Source: Campylobacter novaezeelandiae
Lineage (GTDB): Bacteria; Campylobacterota; Campylobacteria; Campylobacterales; Campylobacteraceae
Assembly (NCBI RefSeq): GCF_004323845.1
Contig: NZ_QPGR01000004.1
Location: 1 to 64,000, forward strand
DNA length: 64,000 nt
Reading direction: 5' to 3'
Shown here: positions 31,114-40,233 of the stretch, piece by piece
Layout: each line of letters starts with the position of its first letter
Position numbering within the stretch: the first letter of the stretch is position 1
Program-made: the position numbers and the translations under genes
Notes under the pieces: model-generated
Seen by the model: the letters and a program-made list of their open reading frames with translations, nothing else
Told to the model about the DNA's origin: nothing
Database searches by the model: none

Positions 31114-31445
31114 ATATACTCCTTTAAATAATTTTTATATTTATCTTTTTTATAATTTTGATTTTTTTTAAGCTTTTCTATAAAATGAACTTGTTTTAAA
31201 AGATCATTTTGTTCCATAGAAAAATTTAAACATGTATTGGCAAAATTTTCCAAATTTTTAATGTAGTTGGAATTTATAAAAACAAAGGGATCCTTTTTAA
31301 GAATTTTGGCATTTTTTAAAACTTTTTCTCTAAATTTTTCTAAGTCAAAATTTTCTTTTTTTAAAGAAAGACTTGCTTCATTAAAAAATTTTTCTAAATT
31401 TCTTATATATTTAATTCTTATTTTTTTTTCTTCATTTTTAGTCAA
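31110..31445 (-). CDS. hypothetical protein, 111 aa
   Basis: A very basic, lysine-rich helical protein with no signal or membrane span; the C-terminus is KNYLKEYM. It lies between kefB-type antiporter and the HAD gene, with a 4-base overlap to the latter and a 9-base gap from the former. Similar small proteins occupy the same position in C. jejuni (Cj1232). Function unknown. Confidence 0.7.
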   Translation of the reverse strand: MTKNEEKKIRIKYIRNLEKFFNEASLSLKKENFDLEKFREKVLKNAKILKKDPFVFINSNYIKNLENFANTCLNFSMEQNDLLKQVHFIEKLKKNQNYKKDKYKNYLKEYM

Positions 31446-31454
31446 AATTATCCT

Positions 31455-33080
31455 TTAAATATTTTTTTGAATACGACATTCTATAGCTTGTTGAACTAAA
31501 TTTCTAGCTAAAACTTTTTCTGATTTAATAATGTGTATATTTTTATCAGTTTCCGAGAAAAGGAATTTTTCCAAATTTCTATTGATGTGAATAATAATAT
31601 CAATAGGCCTTGAAAAACTTGTTAAAATTTGACAAAGCATTTCTAATTTATTTTCATTATTAAAGGTAATAATTACAACAGCACATTCTTCTATATTAGC
31701 AATTTTTAAAGTTTCTTTTTGAGCCACATTTGCAAAATGCACATTTTCGCCACGACTTAAACCAAGTTCTACTAGATTAAGATCATTTTCCAAGGCTATA
31801 TAGGGGATACCTGTACGTTTTATTTTTTGCACAACTTCTTGTCCTAAATGCCCATATCCAAAAATAACTAAATGATTTTTAAGTTCTGATTTATCTTGGA
31901 TATAAGAGTTGGAATTTGAATTTAATGTTATATCTTCTACTATATTTGTAATTTTTCGAATATTGTTTAAAATAAAAGGCGTTAATATCATTGTAATAAT
32001 AGAAGTTACAATAAGAATTTGCGCAATTTTAATATCAAGCATTTCTTTGGCCTGCAAAAGTGAAAAAATTGCTAAAGCAAATTCTCCTATTTGGCAGATG
32101 CTAAAAGCAGTTTTTAAGGCTATGCTTTTCTTGGTGTATAGAAATAAAAAACCAAAAACAATTATAAATTTAAAGATTAAAACCAAGAGAATAAGAGATA
32201 ATATAATTAGCCAGTTTTCAAAAACAATATTAAATTGAATTTGCATTCCCATTGTTATAAAAAATAATCCTAAAAGTAAATCTCTAAAAGGAATTAAATC
32301 TGCTTCAATTTTATGTTTATATTTAGTTTCTGCTATAAGAACTCCAGCCATAAAAGCACCAAGTGAATAGGAAAAACCAAAATTATTTGCCAAGAAACTT
32401 GCTCCAATAACTATAAAAAGTATAGTTACTATAAAAGTTTCTTGAGAAGAGGTATATATAACAAAACGAAAAATTCTATCGACTAAATATTTGCTTATTA
32501 AATAAAGTAAAGTAAGTAAAAGAATAGCACTGATAAAAATAGTTAAAACTAGTTGTGATATATTTGTGTTTTGAGAAGAAAATATTTCAACAATTAAAAG
32601 CAAAGGAATTACCGCTATATCTTGAAAAAGTAAAATTCCAAGTGCTTTTTTTCCGTAAGCTTCATTAATATCTGCATTATCATTTAAAATTTTTAAAACA
32701 ATGGCCGTAGAAGAAAGAGCCAAGGTAAAACCTACAATCATAGCTATTTCATTTTTAAGCCCTAAAAGAAATATAACTATAAAACTACAAATAAGTCCGC
32801 AAGTAAGCATTTGTAAACTACCGTTTAAAAATACTTCTTGTCTCATTGCTAAAAGATGTTTAAAAGAAAATTCAAGTCCTATAGTAAACATTAAAAAAAC
32901 AATACCAAATTCAGCAATGTCACTTAACTCATGACTTCCATTAAAATGATAAATTTGACTAATGATAATTCCAGTAACAATATAAGCTATTATTGTAGGA
33001 ATTTCAAATTTTTTAAAAATAACATTTAAAATAATAACACTAGAAGCAGCAATTAAAAAAATTTGTAAGAAATTTTCCAT
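31455..33080 (-). CDS. kefB: monovalent cation:proton antiporter-2 (KefB type)
   Basis: Inner-membrane K+/H+ (or Na+/H+) antiporter of 541 aa. About 12 hydrophobic helices occupy residues 5-385, including the LSSTAIVLKIL and LLFQDIAVIPLLL signatures of the CPA2 family. A C-terminal RCK/TrkA-N domain begins at HLVIFGYGHLGQEV (about residue 408), a dinucleotide-binding site that gates transport. It shares one base with the hspR stop, so it is coupled to the heat-shock regulator. Confidence 0.88.
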   Translation of the reverse strand: MENFLQIFLIAASSVIILNVIFKKFEIPTIIAYIVTGIIISQIYHFNGSHELSDIAEFGIVFLMFTIGLEFSFKHLLAMRQEVFLNGSLQMLTCGLICSFIVIFLLGLKNEIAMIVGFTLALSSTAIVLKILNDNADINEAYGKKALGILLFQDIAVIPLLLIVEIFSSQNTNISQLVLTIFISAILLLTLLYLISKYLVDRIFRFVIYTSSQETFIVTILFIVIGASFLANNFGFSYSLGAFMAGVLIAETKYKHKIEADLIPFRDLLLGLFFITMGMQIQFNIVFENWLIILSLILLVLIFKFIIVFGFLFLYTKKSIALKTAFSICQIGEFALAIFSLLQAKEMLDIKIAQILIVTSIITMILTPFILNNIRKITNIVEDITLNSNSNSYIQDKSELKNHLVIFGYGHLGQEVVQKIKRTGIPYIALENDLNLVELGLSRGENVHFANVAQKETLKIANIEECAVVIITFNNENKLEMLCQILTSFSRPIDIIIHINRNLEKFLFSETDKNIHIIKSEKVLARNLVQQAIECRIQKNI

Positions 33081-33451
33081 TATTTTTTCTCATAGAAAAT
33101 CAAATCAAAACTGCTTTGATGCTTTATAACAGCTTTTGATTTACCTCCATTTTCTTTTTTGCTTAATTCTAAGCGTAACTCATTGATTAAACTTTCAAAC
33201 TCTTGAATTTGATTTTTAAGTTTTAAAATAACATCAACACCTGCTAAATTAATACCCATATCTCTTGTAAGTCTTAATATAAGTTTGATGCGATCGATAT
33301 CTCTTTGAGAATAGAGTCTGATTTTTCCATCTGTCCTGCTTGGTTCAATCAAACCTTCTCTTTCGTATTGTCTTAAGGTTTGAGGATGTATACTAAGAAC
33401 TTTGGCAACAACGCTTATTAAATAAACTGGTTCATCATAATTGTGTTCCAT
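33080..33451 (-). CDS. hspR: MerR-family heat-shock repressor HspR
   Basis: Autoregulatory repressor of chaperone genes binding HAIR-type inverted repeats. The 123-aa protein has the MerR helix-turn-helix (YLISVVAKVLSIHPQTLRQYE at residues 10-30, then GLIEPSRTDGKIRLYSQRDI) and a C-terminal coiled coil. It lies one base after cbpA, the usual HspR arrangement, and ahead of kefB. Confidence 0.94.
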   Translation of the reverse strand: MEHNYDEPVYLISVVAKVLSIHPQTLRQYEREGLIEPSRTDGKIRLYSQRDIDRIKLILRLTRDMGINLAGVDVILKLKNQIQEFESLINELRLELSKKENGGKSKAVIKHQSSFDLIFYEKK

Positions 33452-33452
33452 A

Positions 33453-34322
33453 TTAATCCTTTAATTTTTCTTTTAAAAGTGTAATTAAATTTTCATCTAA
33501 ATCATCAGTATTTGGTAAAATAATATTTAAAATTAAATACATATCTCCATAAATCTTTGTTTTTCTATTTTGTATTCCATAACCTTTAAGACGAATTTTT
33601 TGACCATTTTTAGAATTAGCAGGGATACTAAAGCTTACTTCTTTTTTTGGAGTTTGTATATTAACTTTTCCTCCAAATAAAGCTGTTTTAAGACTGATGT
33701 CAAATTTTCTTATAAGATCATCTTCGTCTCTTTCATAGATGGGACTTTTTTCTAAATTTACTTTAATAATCAAATCCCCAGTTTTTAATCCTCTTTGTTT
33801 ACCTTTGCCTCTAACTCTTAATTTTTCTCCATCTTTTATACCGTGAGGAATTTTAATTTTAATATTTTCTCCATTGTGGTTGATACTATATTCTCCTCCT
33901 AAAATACCTGTTTCAAACGGAATATTAATACTAGTATTAGTATCTAAATCTTCTTCAAAATCTCCAAATCCACTAAAGTCACTACCAAATCCTCGTGAAT
34001 TAAAACCTTTAAATCCACCCCTTTGACTTCTATTAAAGAGATCATTGATAATATCATTGATATCAAATCCGTTATTATTGCGTGAAAAGTCTTGAAAACT
34101 TTGTCCACCAAATATACTATCTCCATATTGATCATATTGTGCTCTTTTTTTCTCATCGCTTAAAATTTCATATGCAGCATTAATTTCTTTAAATTTTTCT
34201 TCAGCACCTTTTTCTTTATTGATATCAGGATGATATTTTCTTGCTAAGCGACGATAAGCTTTTTTTATCTCATCACTACTTGCGTTTTTTGATACGCCTA
34301 AAGTTTCATATAAACTATTCAT
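33453..34322 (-). CDS. cbpA: CbpA-type J-domain co-chaperone
   Basis: DnaK partner of 289 aa. The J domain (residues 1-70) contains the HPD tripeptide in [13 protein letters not shown] Gly/Phe-rich linker (about 75-125) follows, then two DnaJ C-terminal beta domains ([28 protein letters not shown]). The cysteine zinc finger of true DnaJ is absent, which identifies the CbpA class. It heads the cbpA-hspR-kefB operon. Confidence 0.94.
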   Translation of the reverse strand: MNSLYETLGVSKNASSDEIKKAYRRLARKYHPDINKEKGAEEKFKEINAAYEILSDEKKRAQYDQYGDSIFGGQSFQDFSRNNNGFDINDIINDLFNRSQRGGFKGFNSRGFGSDFSGFGDFEEDLDTNTSINIPFETGILGGEYSINHNGENIKIKIPHGIKDGEKLRVRGKGKQRGLKTGDLIIKVNLEKSPIYERDEDDLIRKFDISLKTALFGGKVNIQTPKKEVSFSIPANSKNGQKIRLKGYGIQNRKTKIYGDMYLILNIILPNTDDLDENLITLLKEKLKD

Positions 34323-34376
34323 AATTTTCCTTAGATATTTTTAAACTAAAAAATTAAACTGTATTTTTAATAAAAA

Positions 34377-34385
34377 ATTATATCA
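34377..34385 (-). promoter_or_regulatory. extended -10 promoter of cbpA-hspR-kefB
   Basis: TGATATAAT on the minus strand, a perfect TGnTATAAT, lies about 55 bases upstream of the cbpA ATG. Confidence 0.65.
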
Positions 34386-34404
34386 TAAACTTTAGTCTTA
34401 GTCA

Positions 34405-34433
34405 ATCAAGTTTTATAAATTTTTATACTCAAG
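34405..34433 (-). promoter_or_regulatory. possible HspR (HAIR-like) half-sites
   Basis: On the minus strand CTTGAGT (34433-34427) and CTTGAT (34410-34405) lie just upstream of the cbpA -10. CTTGAGT is exactly one arm of the HAIR repeat (CTTGAGT-N7-ACTCAAG); the second copy is in direct orientation and imperfect. Operator role is therefore tentative. Confidence 0.35.
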
Positions 34434-34520
34434 CTTTTATTTACAAATTAGTAAATTTTTGAATTTATACTTATATAAATTATATTAAAAAATAATTTAT
34501 ATCACTGAAAGGATACAACT

Positions 34521-35939
34521 ATGAAAAAAATATTTTTATGTGTTGCTTTAGCTAGTTATTTATTTAGTGCAAATATTAATTTTAACGAAGCAAATTCAAA
34601 TCCAAATCGTGTAAATCCTGCTAATGGATCTAATGTTGTTTTATCTTATCATGATGCAATTAAAGATGTAAAAAAATCTGTTGTAAATATTTCAACTTCA
34701 AAAACAATAGAATATTCAGATAGGACAAATCCCTTAGAAGAATTTTTTAATGATCCTTATTTTAAACAATTTTTTGATTTTGATTTTCCAAAAAGAAAAG
34801 GAAAAAGCGATAAGGAAGTTGTTAATTCTTTGGGATCTGGAGTTATAATTTCTAAAGATGGATATATAGTTACAAATAATCATGTTGTAGAAGATGCAGA
34901 TAATATTATGGTAAATTTACCAGGAAGTGATACAGAATATAAAGCTAAACTTATAGGAAAAGATCCAAAAACAGATTTAGCTGTTATTAAAATAGAGGCA
35001 AATAATCTTCAAGCTGTTACTTTTTCGAATTCTGATGATTTAATGGAAGGGGATATAGTTTTTGCTCTTGGAAATCCTTTTGGAGTAGGTTTTAGTGTTA
35101 CTAGTGGAATTATTTCCGCACTTAATAAGGATAATATTGGTCTTAACCAATATGAGAATTTTATTCAAACAGATGCTTCGATTAATCCTGGAAATTCAGG
35201 AGGAGCTTTGGTAGATACTAGAGGCTTTTTAGTAGGAATTAATTCAGCAATTCTTTCAAGAGGCGGAGGTAACAATGGTATAGGTTTTGCTATCCCTTCT
35301 AATATGGTTAAAGATATTTCAAAAAAACTTATTCAAAAAGGTAAGATTGAAAGAGGAATTTTAGGCGTCACTATTTCAGCTTTACAAGGGGATACTAAAA
35401 AGGCTTATAAAAATCAAGAAGGGGCTTTAATTACTGATGTTCAAAAAGGATCTTCAGCAGATGATGCTAAGCTTAAAAGAGGAGATTTGGTTATAAAAGT
35501 AAATGATAAAGTCATTAAGAGTCCAACAGATCTTAAAAATTATATTGGAACTTTAGAACCTAATCAAAATATAAATATAACTTATGAAAGAGATGGTGTT
35601 GTTAAGCAAGTAAGCTTTATTTTAAAGGGTGATAAAGAGGATAAGGCAAATCAAACCAATATTATCGATGGTCTAAATTTAAAAGAACTTAATGCTAATT
35701 TAAAAGCAAAACTTCAAATTCCAGGCGATATTAATGGTGTTTTAGTAGATGAGGTTAAAAATAAAAGCAAGGCAAAAAGTGCTGGATTTAGAGCAGGGGA
35801 TATTATAGTTGGAGTTGAGCAAATTGAAGTGAAAAATCTAAAAGATTTAAGCGAAGCTTTCAAAAAAATAGGAAAGAAAGAATGGATTAAAGTTTGGGTT
35901 TATCGTGGTGGTTTTGTTACATTACTTGTTATAAAATAA
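34521..35939 (+). CDS. htrA: periplasmic serine protease/chaperone HtrA
   Basis: Secreted Do-like protease of 472 aa, in Campylobacter also exported and able to cleave E-cadherin. Signal peptide at about residues 1-17 (ending LFSA). The protease domain has His in TNNHVVEDA, Asp in KTDLAVIKI and the catalytic Ser in NPGNSGGALV. Two PDZ domains follow (about 265-360 and 385-470). Divergent from cbpA and followed by cprR. Confidence 0.96.
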   Translation: MKKIFLCVALASYLFSANINFNEANSNPNRVNPANGSNVVLSYHDAIKDVKKSVVNISTSKTIEYSDRTNPLEEFFNDPYFKQFFDFDFPKRKGKSDKEVVNSLGSGVIISKDGYIVTNNHVVEDADNIMVNLPGSDTEYKAKLIGKDPKTDLAVIKIEANNLQAVTFSNSDDLMEGDIVFALGNPFGVGFSVTSGIISALNKDNIGLNQYENFIQTDASINPGNSGGALVDTRGFLVGINSAILSRGGGNNGIGFAIPSNMVKDISKKLIQKGKIERGILGVTISALQGDTKKAYKNQEGALITDVQKGSSADDAKLKRGDLVIKVNDKVIKSPTDLKNYIGTLEPNQNINITYERDGVVKQVSFILKGDKEDKANQTNIIDGLNLKELNANLKAKLQIPGDINGVLVDEVKNKSKAKSAGFRAGDIIVGVEQIEVKNLKDLSEAFKKIGKKEWIKVWVYRGGFVTLLVIK

Positions 35940-35988
35940 TAAATTTAATTTATAGTATAATTTGTTATTTATTTTTTAAGGAACATTT

Positions 35989-36663
35989 ATGATCCATATT
36001 CTTATGATAGAAGATGATTTAGAATTGGCTGAAATTATAGCCGAGTATTTGGAAAAATCTGAGATGAAGGTTGATATTGCCCATGAGCCCTATATAGGGC
36101 TTTCAAAACTTGCCTTAAAGGAATATGAACTTGTTATTTTAGACCTTACTTTACCTGGACTTGATGGGCTTGAAGTTTGCGAAGAAATTCGCAAGAAATA
36201 CGACATTCCTATTATTATTTCAAGCGCAAGGCACGATATTAGTGATAAAGTCAATGCTTTAGAACTTGGAGCAGATGATTATTTGCCAAAACCTTACAAT
36301 CCTAAAGAACTTCAAGCAAGAATTAGGAGTCATTTAAGACGTATTTCTAATACTAAAAACACCTCTTCTCGTATTAGTAAAGATTTAGTTTATGATCAGT
36401 ATAAGCATGCTATTACAATGAAGGGGCAAGAATTAAATCTTACAAATGCTGAATTTGATATTTTGAGTTATTTGATTAAAAAAGAAGGTGGTGTTGTAAG
36501 TCGCGAGGAGCTTGTTTATAATTGTAGTTCTATTAGCGAAGATTCAAGCAATAAAAGTATAGATGTTATTATTAGTCGAATTCGTCAAAAAATGGGAGAT
36601 GACCCAAAAACACCTAAATATATTCATTCTATAAGAGGCATTGGATATAAGTTGACTCAATGA
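35989..36663 (+). CDS. cprR: OmpR-family response regulator CprR
   Basis: Two-component regulator of 224 aa. The receiver domain has the acidic pocket (EDD at residues 8-10), the phospho-acceptor Asp in LVILDLTLPG (about residue 53) and the KPYNP lysine. A C-terminal winged helix (about 130-224; RGIGYKL) follows. Position between htrA and the kinase gene matches CprRS, an essential regulator linked to envelope and biofilm traits in C. jejuni. Overlaps cprS by 4 bases. Confidence 0.9.
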   Translation: MIHILMIEDDLELAEIIAEYLEKSEMKVDIAHEPYIGLSKLALKEYELVILDLTLPGLDGLEVCEEIRKKYDIPIIISSARHDISDKVNALELGADDYLPKPYNPKELQARIRSHLRRISNTKNTSSRISKDLVYDQYKHAITMKGQELNLTNAEFDILSYLIKKEGGVVSREELVYNCSSISEDSSNKSIDVIISRIRQKMGDDPKTPKYIHSIRGIGYKLTQ

Positions 36664-37904
36664 ATAAATCATCAATTTTTTATGTTATTACTTTTATTTT
36701 TATTTTTGCTGGAGTGAGTGTTATTTTAGCCTTTTTGTGGCTTATAGAATATGATCAACAAAATTATAGCAATGAGCTTAATGCTAAATATTCTTTGATT
36801 GCTAATGCTAGATTATTATATTTTAGTGGAATTATTAGTAAAAAAGAATTTGAAGAGCAAACTAAAAATTATAAAATGAATGAAATTACAGAAGCAAAAA
36901 ATATTAGAAAAGTATTATTTTATGGTGAAGTATGGGGAAGAGCACAAACAAATAGTGGTCTTATAGAAATCATTTCTTATAATAAAGAAATTTATCTTAA
37001 CATTATTTTTGATGGTAAAATTTTTCTTTATAAAGATCAAGATTACGAAAGCTATAGATATTTTATGATAAAAGCTATTGCAATAGCTGTCATATGTATA
37101 TTAATTTTACTTTATATTTTTATTTTTAAAAAATTAAAACCTTTAAAAGCCTTAAAAAAACAAATCGATAAATTTGCTCTTAATAAACTTAATGAAATAG
37201 AAGATGTAAGCAACGGACAAGATGAAATTTCTCAAGTTGCCAATGCTTTTTATCTGGCTATAGTGCAAATTAGAAAGCTTAATCAATCGCGTCAGTTTTT
37301 TTTAAGAAATATTATGCACGAACTTAAAACCCCAATTACTAAAGGACTAATTACATTAGAAATGCTTGAGGATAATAAATATAAAAGTCGTTTGGAGGGA
37401 ATATTTAATCGTCTTGAAATTTTGATTAATGAATTTGCTGCAATTGAACAAATTACTTCTGGGGCTGCTTTTATCAATAAAAAAAAATATAATATTTTAG
37501 ATATTTTAGATGAAGCCAAAGAAGTAGCAATGAATGATGATAAGAATATTAAAATTTCTATTAAAGAAAGTTTTTTTGTTAGTGTTGATTTTAAACTTTT
37601 TACAACAGCAATTAAAAATATGATTGATAATGGTGTTAAATATTCTAAAGAGCATTTTTTGCAAATTGAAATTTCAAAAGATTTTATTTGTTTTAAAAAT
37701 TATGGAGATAAACTTAATAATTCTTTAGAATATTATACTCAAGCTTTTACTCAAGGTTCTAAGCAAAAAGATAGTTTTGGCTTGGGGCTTTATATTGTAA
37801 ATACTATCTTAGAATCTCATTGTATAAAGCTTGAATATAATTATCAAGACGGAATGAATTTGTTTTATTTTAAAAATTTGGAAAATATTATTATAAAAGA
37901 TTAG
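36660..37904 (+). CDS. cprS: sensor histidine kinase CprS
   Basis: Inner-membrane kinase of 414 aa partnered with CprR. TM1 at about residues 8-29, a periplasmic sensor of about 110 residues, TM2 at about 138-158, a HAMP-like linker, then the H-box MHELKTPITKG (phospho-His about residue 220), an N-box (NMIDNGVKYS) and G-box (FGLGLYIV). Its stop overlaps by 4 bases the end of the convergent MFS gene, leaving no room for a separate terminator. Confidence 0.9.
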   Translation: MNKSSIFYVITFIFIFAGVSVILAFLWLIEYDQQNYSNELNAKYSLIANARLLYFSGIISKKEFEEQTKNYKMNEITEAKNIRKVLFYGEVWGRAQTNSGLIEIISYNKEIYLNIIFDGKIFLYKDQDYESYRYFMIKAIAIAVICILILLYIFIFKKLKPLKALKKQIDKFALNKLNEIEDVSNGQDEISQVANAFYLAIVQIRKLNQSRQFFLRNIMHELKTPITKGLITLEMLEDNKYKSRLEGIFNRLEILINEFAAIEQITSGAAFINKKKYNILDILDEAKEVAMNDDKNIKISIKESFFVSVDFKLFTTAIKNMIDNGVKYSKEHFLQIEISKDFICFKNYGDKLNNSLEYYTQAFTQGSKQKDSFGLGLYIVNTILESHCIKLEYNYQDGMNLFYFKNLENIIIKD

Positions 37905-39100
37905 CTTAATTCTTTGGAATAAGCTTTTATGAAATATTTCCAATAACAAGCAGCAAATATAAATATAATTCCTAGTAAAGAAGTAATCATTTGTAAATTT
38001 AATCCCCATTCAAATAAAATTCCTATTAAAATAGAAACAATAGCACTAAAAGTAAGATAAACCATATCTGTATAAGCTATAACTCTTCCATAGTATTCCT
38101 TATCGCAGTTTTTTTGCACCATAGTATAAGTATAGGCCCAAAGAGATGATGTGAAAAATCCAGCTGCTATTAAACCTAAAAAAGAAAGATAAAAATTAAA
38201 CTGAGTTAAAGCCCAAAGTATAATACCTACCCCTTGTCCAATATAAAAATAAATAAGAGTTTTACTGTTGATAAAACGACTTAAGATAATTGGACCAATA
38301 GCTAAAGAGCAGGCTCTTACCGCGTTAATAAAGCCTATTACCAAAGCAGCAGATAGCACTTCTTTGTATTGATGTTTAGCCAAAAGCGTTACTAAAGCAT
38401 CATATGCAGTGATTCCAACAAAGGCATGAAGTATTATAAGATGTAAAATAATTTTTTTTCTAAAAATGTATAAAAATCCATCTTTTATCATCAAGATAAA
38501 ATTATCTTGTTTTTTTCGTTCAAAATCTGGAATAATTAATTTAGTAAGGAAAAAGATTCCAATACCAATAAGAAAAACATCAAATAAAAAGGCATTTTGA
38601 ACCCCAAAAAAATTAATAAAAATTCCAGCCATCGCCATACCAGCAGTATAAGAAACAGCCCATATAATGCTATGCATTTCATTAACAAGTTTTAATTCTT
38701 TGGCGCTAAGTATTTTAGCAAGTAAACTCATTTCTGTTTGAAAATAAATTGAAGCTACGCAAAGTCTTAAAAAGATTAAAACAAATAAAAGCCAAAGCAT
38801 ACTAAGATCTTTAACAAAAATAAGCATAAAAATGGATATTAGTTCAAGACTTGCCATGCTTAATAATAATTTTTTAGGCTTATTTTTTTCAACAATAACA
38901 CCATTAATGGGCGCGAGTAAAACCCCAGGCAAAAAAGCAAGCATAGCGCTTATTGAAATAGCCCAAGTAGGAGCATTTAAACTTACTAAAAGAGTATAAA
39001 CTCCAGTTTGAGAAAACCATGCCCCAAAATAAACAACAAATTGCACGCTTGCTAAAATTCGTATGTTTTTATTATTTTTTAATAAATCTATATAATTCAT
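37901..39100 (-). CDS. MFS transporter, 399 aa
   Basis: Twelve-helix major facilitator with FGAWFSQTGVYTLLVSL at the N-terminus and the loop 2-3 motif INGVIVEKNKPKKLL, close to the MFS_3/enterobactin-exporter-like group. It corresponds to Cj0461c as I recall it. Substrate not evident. It is convergent with cprS with a 4-base overlap and divergent from mqnC. Confidence 0.82.
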   Translation of the reverse strand: MNYIDLLKNNKNIRILASVQFVVYFGAWFSQTGVYTLLVSLNAPTWAISISAMLAFLPGVLLAPINGVIVEKNKPKKLLLSMASLELISIFMLIFVKDLSMLWLLFVLIFLRLCVASIYFQTEMSLLAKILSAKELKLVNEMHSIIWAVSYTAGMAMAGIFINFFGVQNAFLFDVFLIGIGIFFLTKLIIPDFERKKQDNFILMIKDGFLYIFRKKIILHLIILHAFVGITAYDALVTLLAKHQYKEVLSAALVIGFINAVRACSLAIGPIILSRFINSKTLIYFYIGQGVGIILWALTQFNFYLSFLGLIAAGFFTSSLWAYTYTMVQKNCDKEYYGRVIAYTDMVYLTFSAIVSILIGILFEWGLNLQMITSLLGIIFIFAACYWKYFIKAYSKELS

Positions 39101-39135
39101 AACTTATAATTATAACACAATTTTATATTTTTAAA

Positions 39136-39144
39136 TGCTATAAT
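39136..39144 (+). promoter_or_regulatory. extended -10 promoter of mqnC operon
   Basis: TGCTATAAT, a perfect extended -10, lies about 40 bases before the mqnC start and presumably drives mqnC, the M16-like gene and recG, which overlap. Confidence 0.65.
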
Positions 39145-39183
39145 GTTTATATTAAAGATAACTATGAAAATGAGGATAAAATT

Positions 39184-40233
39184 TTGAATAAAAGACTTGA
39201 TAAAAAAGAAGCTCTAAATTTACTTGAAAATGCAAGTTTGATAGAATTAGGAGAGATGGCTTATAAAAAAAAATTAGAATTACATCCTGATAAAATTACA
39301 ACTTTTGTAGTGGATCGTAATATTAATTATACTAATGTTTGTTGTATTGATTGTTCATTTTGTGCTTTTTATCGTCACCATAAAGAAGATGATGCTTATA
39401 TTTTAAGCTTTGAAGAAATTGGCAAAAAAATAGAAGAACTTAAAGCTATAGGTGGAACTCAAATTCTTTTTCAAGGAGGGGTTCATCCAAAGCTTAAGAT
39501 AGAATGGTATGAGGATTTGGTGGATTGGATTAGAAAAACTTATCCTGATATTACAATTCATGGCTTTTCTGCAGTAGAGATTGCTTATATTGCAAAAGCT
39601 TCTAAAATTTCTATTGCTCAAGTTTTAAAAAGACTTCAAGATAAGGGTCTTTTTTCTATTCCTGGAGCTGGAGCAGAAATTTTAAGTGATAGGGTAAGAG
39701 ATATTATAGCTCCAAATAAATGTGATGTAAAAACATGGCTTGAAGTCCATAAAAATGCACATAAAATAGGTATGAAAAGCACTGCTACAATGATGTTTGG
39801 AACTGTAGAGACAAATGAAGAAATTATTGATCATTTAGAATATTTAAGAGAACTTCAAGATGAAACAAATGGTTTTAGAGCCTTTATTTTGTGGAGTTTT
39901 CAAAGCGAAAATACTCTTTTAATCAAAAAGCATCCTGAAATTTTAAAACAAAGCTCTAATCGTTATTTAAGATTGCTTGCTTTATCAAGACTTTATCTGG
40001 ATAATTTTAAAAATATTCAAAGCTCTTGGGTAACTCAAGGCTCATTAATAGGGCAGCTTGCTTTAAAATTTGGAGCCAATGATTTAGGTTCTACTATGAT
40101 GGAGGAAAATGTTGTTTCAGCAGCTGGAGCAAGTTATAAGATGAATCAAGATGAGATGATAAGACTTATTCAAAGTTTAGGCGAAAAAGCTGCCAAAAGA
40201 AATACAGCTTATGAAATTTTAGAAAGGTTTTGA
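39184..40233 (+). CDS. mqnC: cyclic dehypoxanthine futalosine synthase
   Basis: Radical-SAM enzyme of the futalosine route to menaquinone, which Campylobacter uses for respiration. The 349-aa protein has the cluster motif CCIDCSFCAF (CX3CX2C, about residues 57-64), QGGVHPKL, SAVEI and the conserved GAGAEILSDRVRD segment, plus the family C-terminus. TTG start with AGGATAAAAT upstream. Its TGA overlaps the next gene's ATG (TGATG). Confidence 0.92.
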   Translation: MNKRLDKKEALNLLENASLIELGEMAYKKKLELHPDKITTFVVDRNINYTNVCCIDCSFCAFYRHHKEDDAYILSFEEIGKKIEELKAIGGTQILFQGGVHPKLKIEWYEDLVDWIRKTYPDITIHGFSAVEIAYIAKASKISIAQVLKRLQDKGLFSIPGAGAEILSDRVRDIIAPNKCDVKTWLEVHKNAHKIGMKSTATMMFGTVETNEEIIDHLEYLRELQDETNGFRAFILWSFQSENTLLIKKHPEILKQSSNRYLRLLALSRLYLDNFKNIQSSWVTQGSLIGQLALKFGANDLGSTMMEENVVSAAGASYKMNQDEMIRLIQSLGEKAAKRNTAYEILERF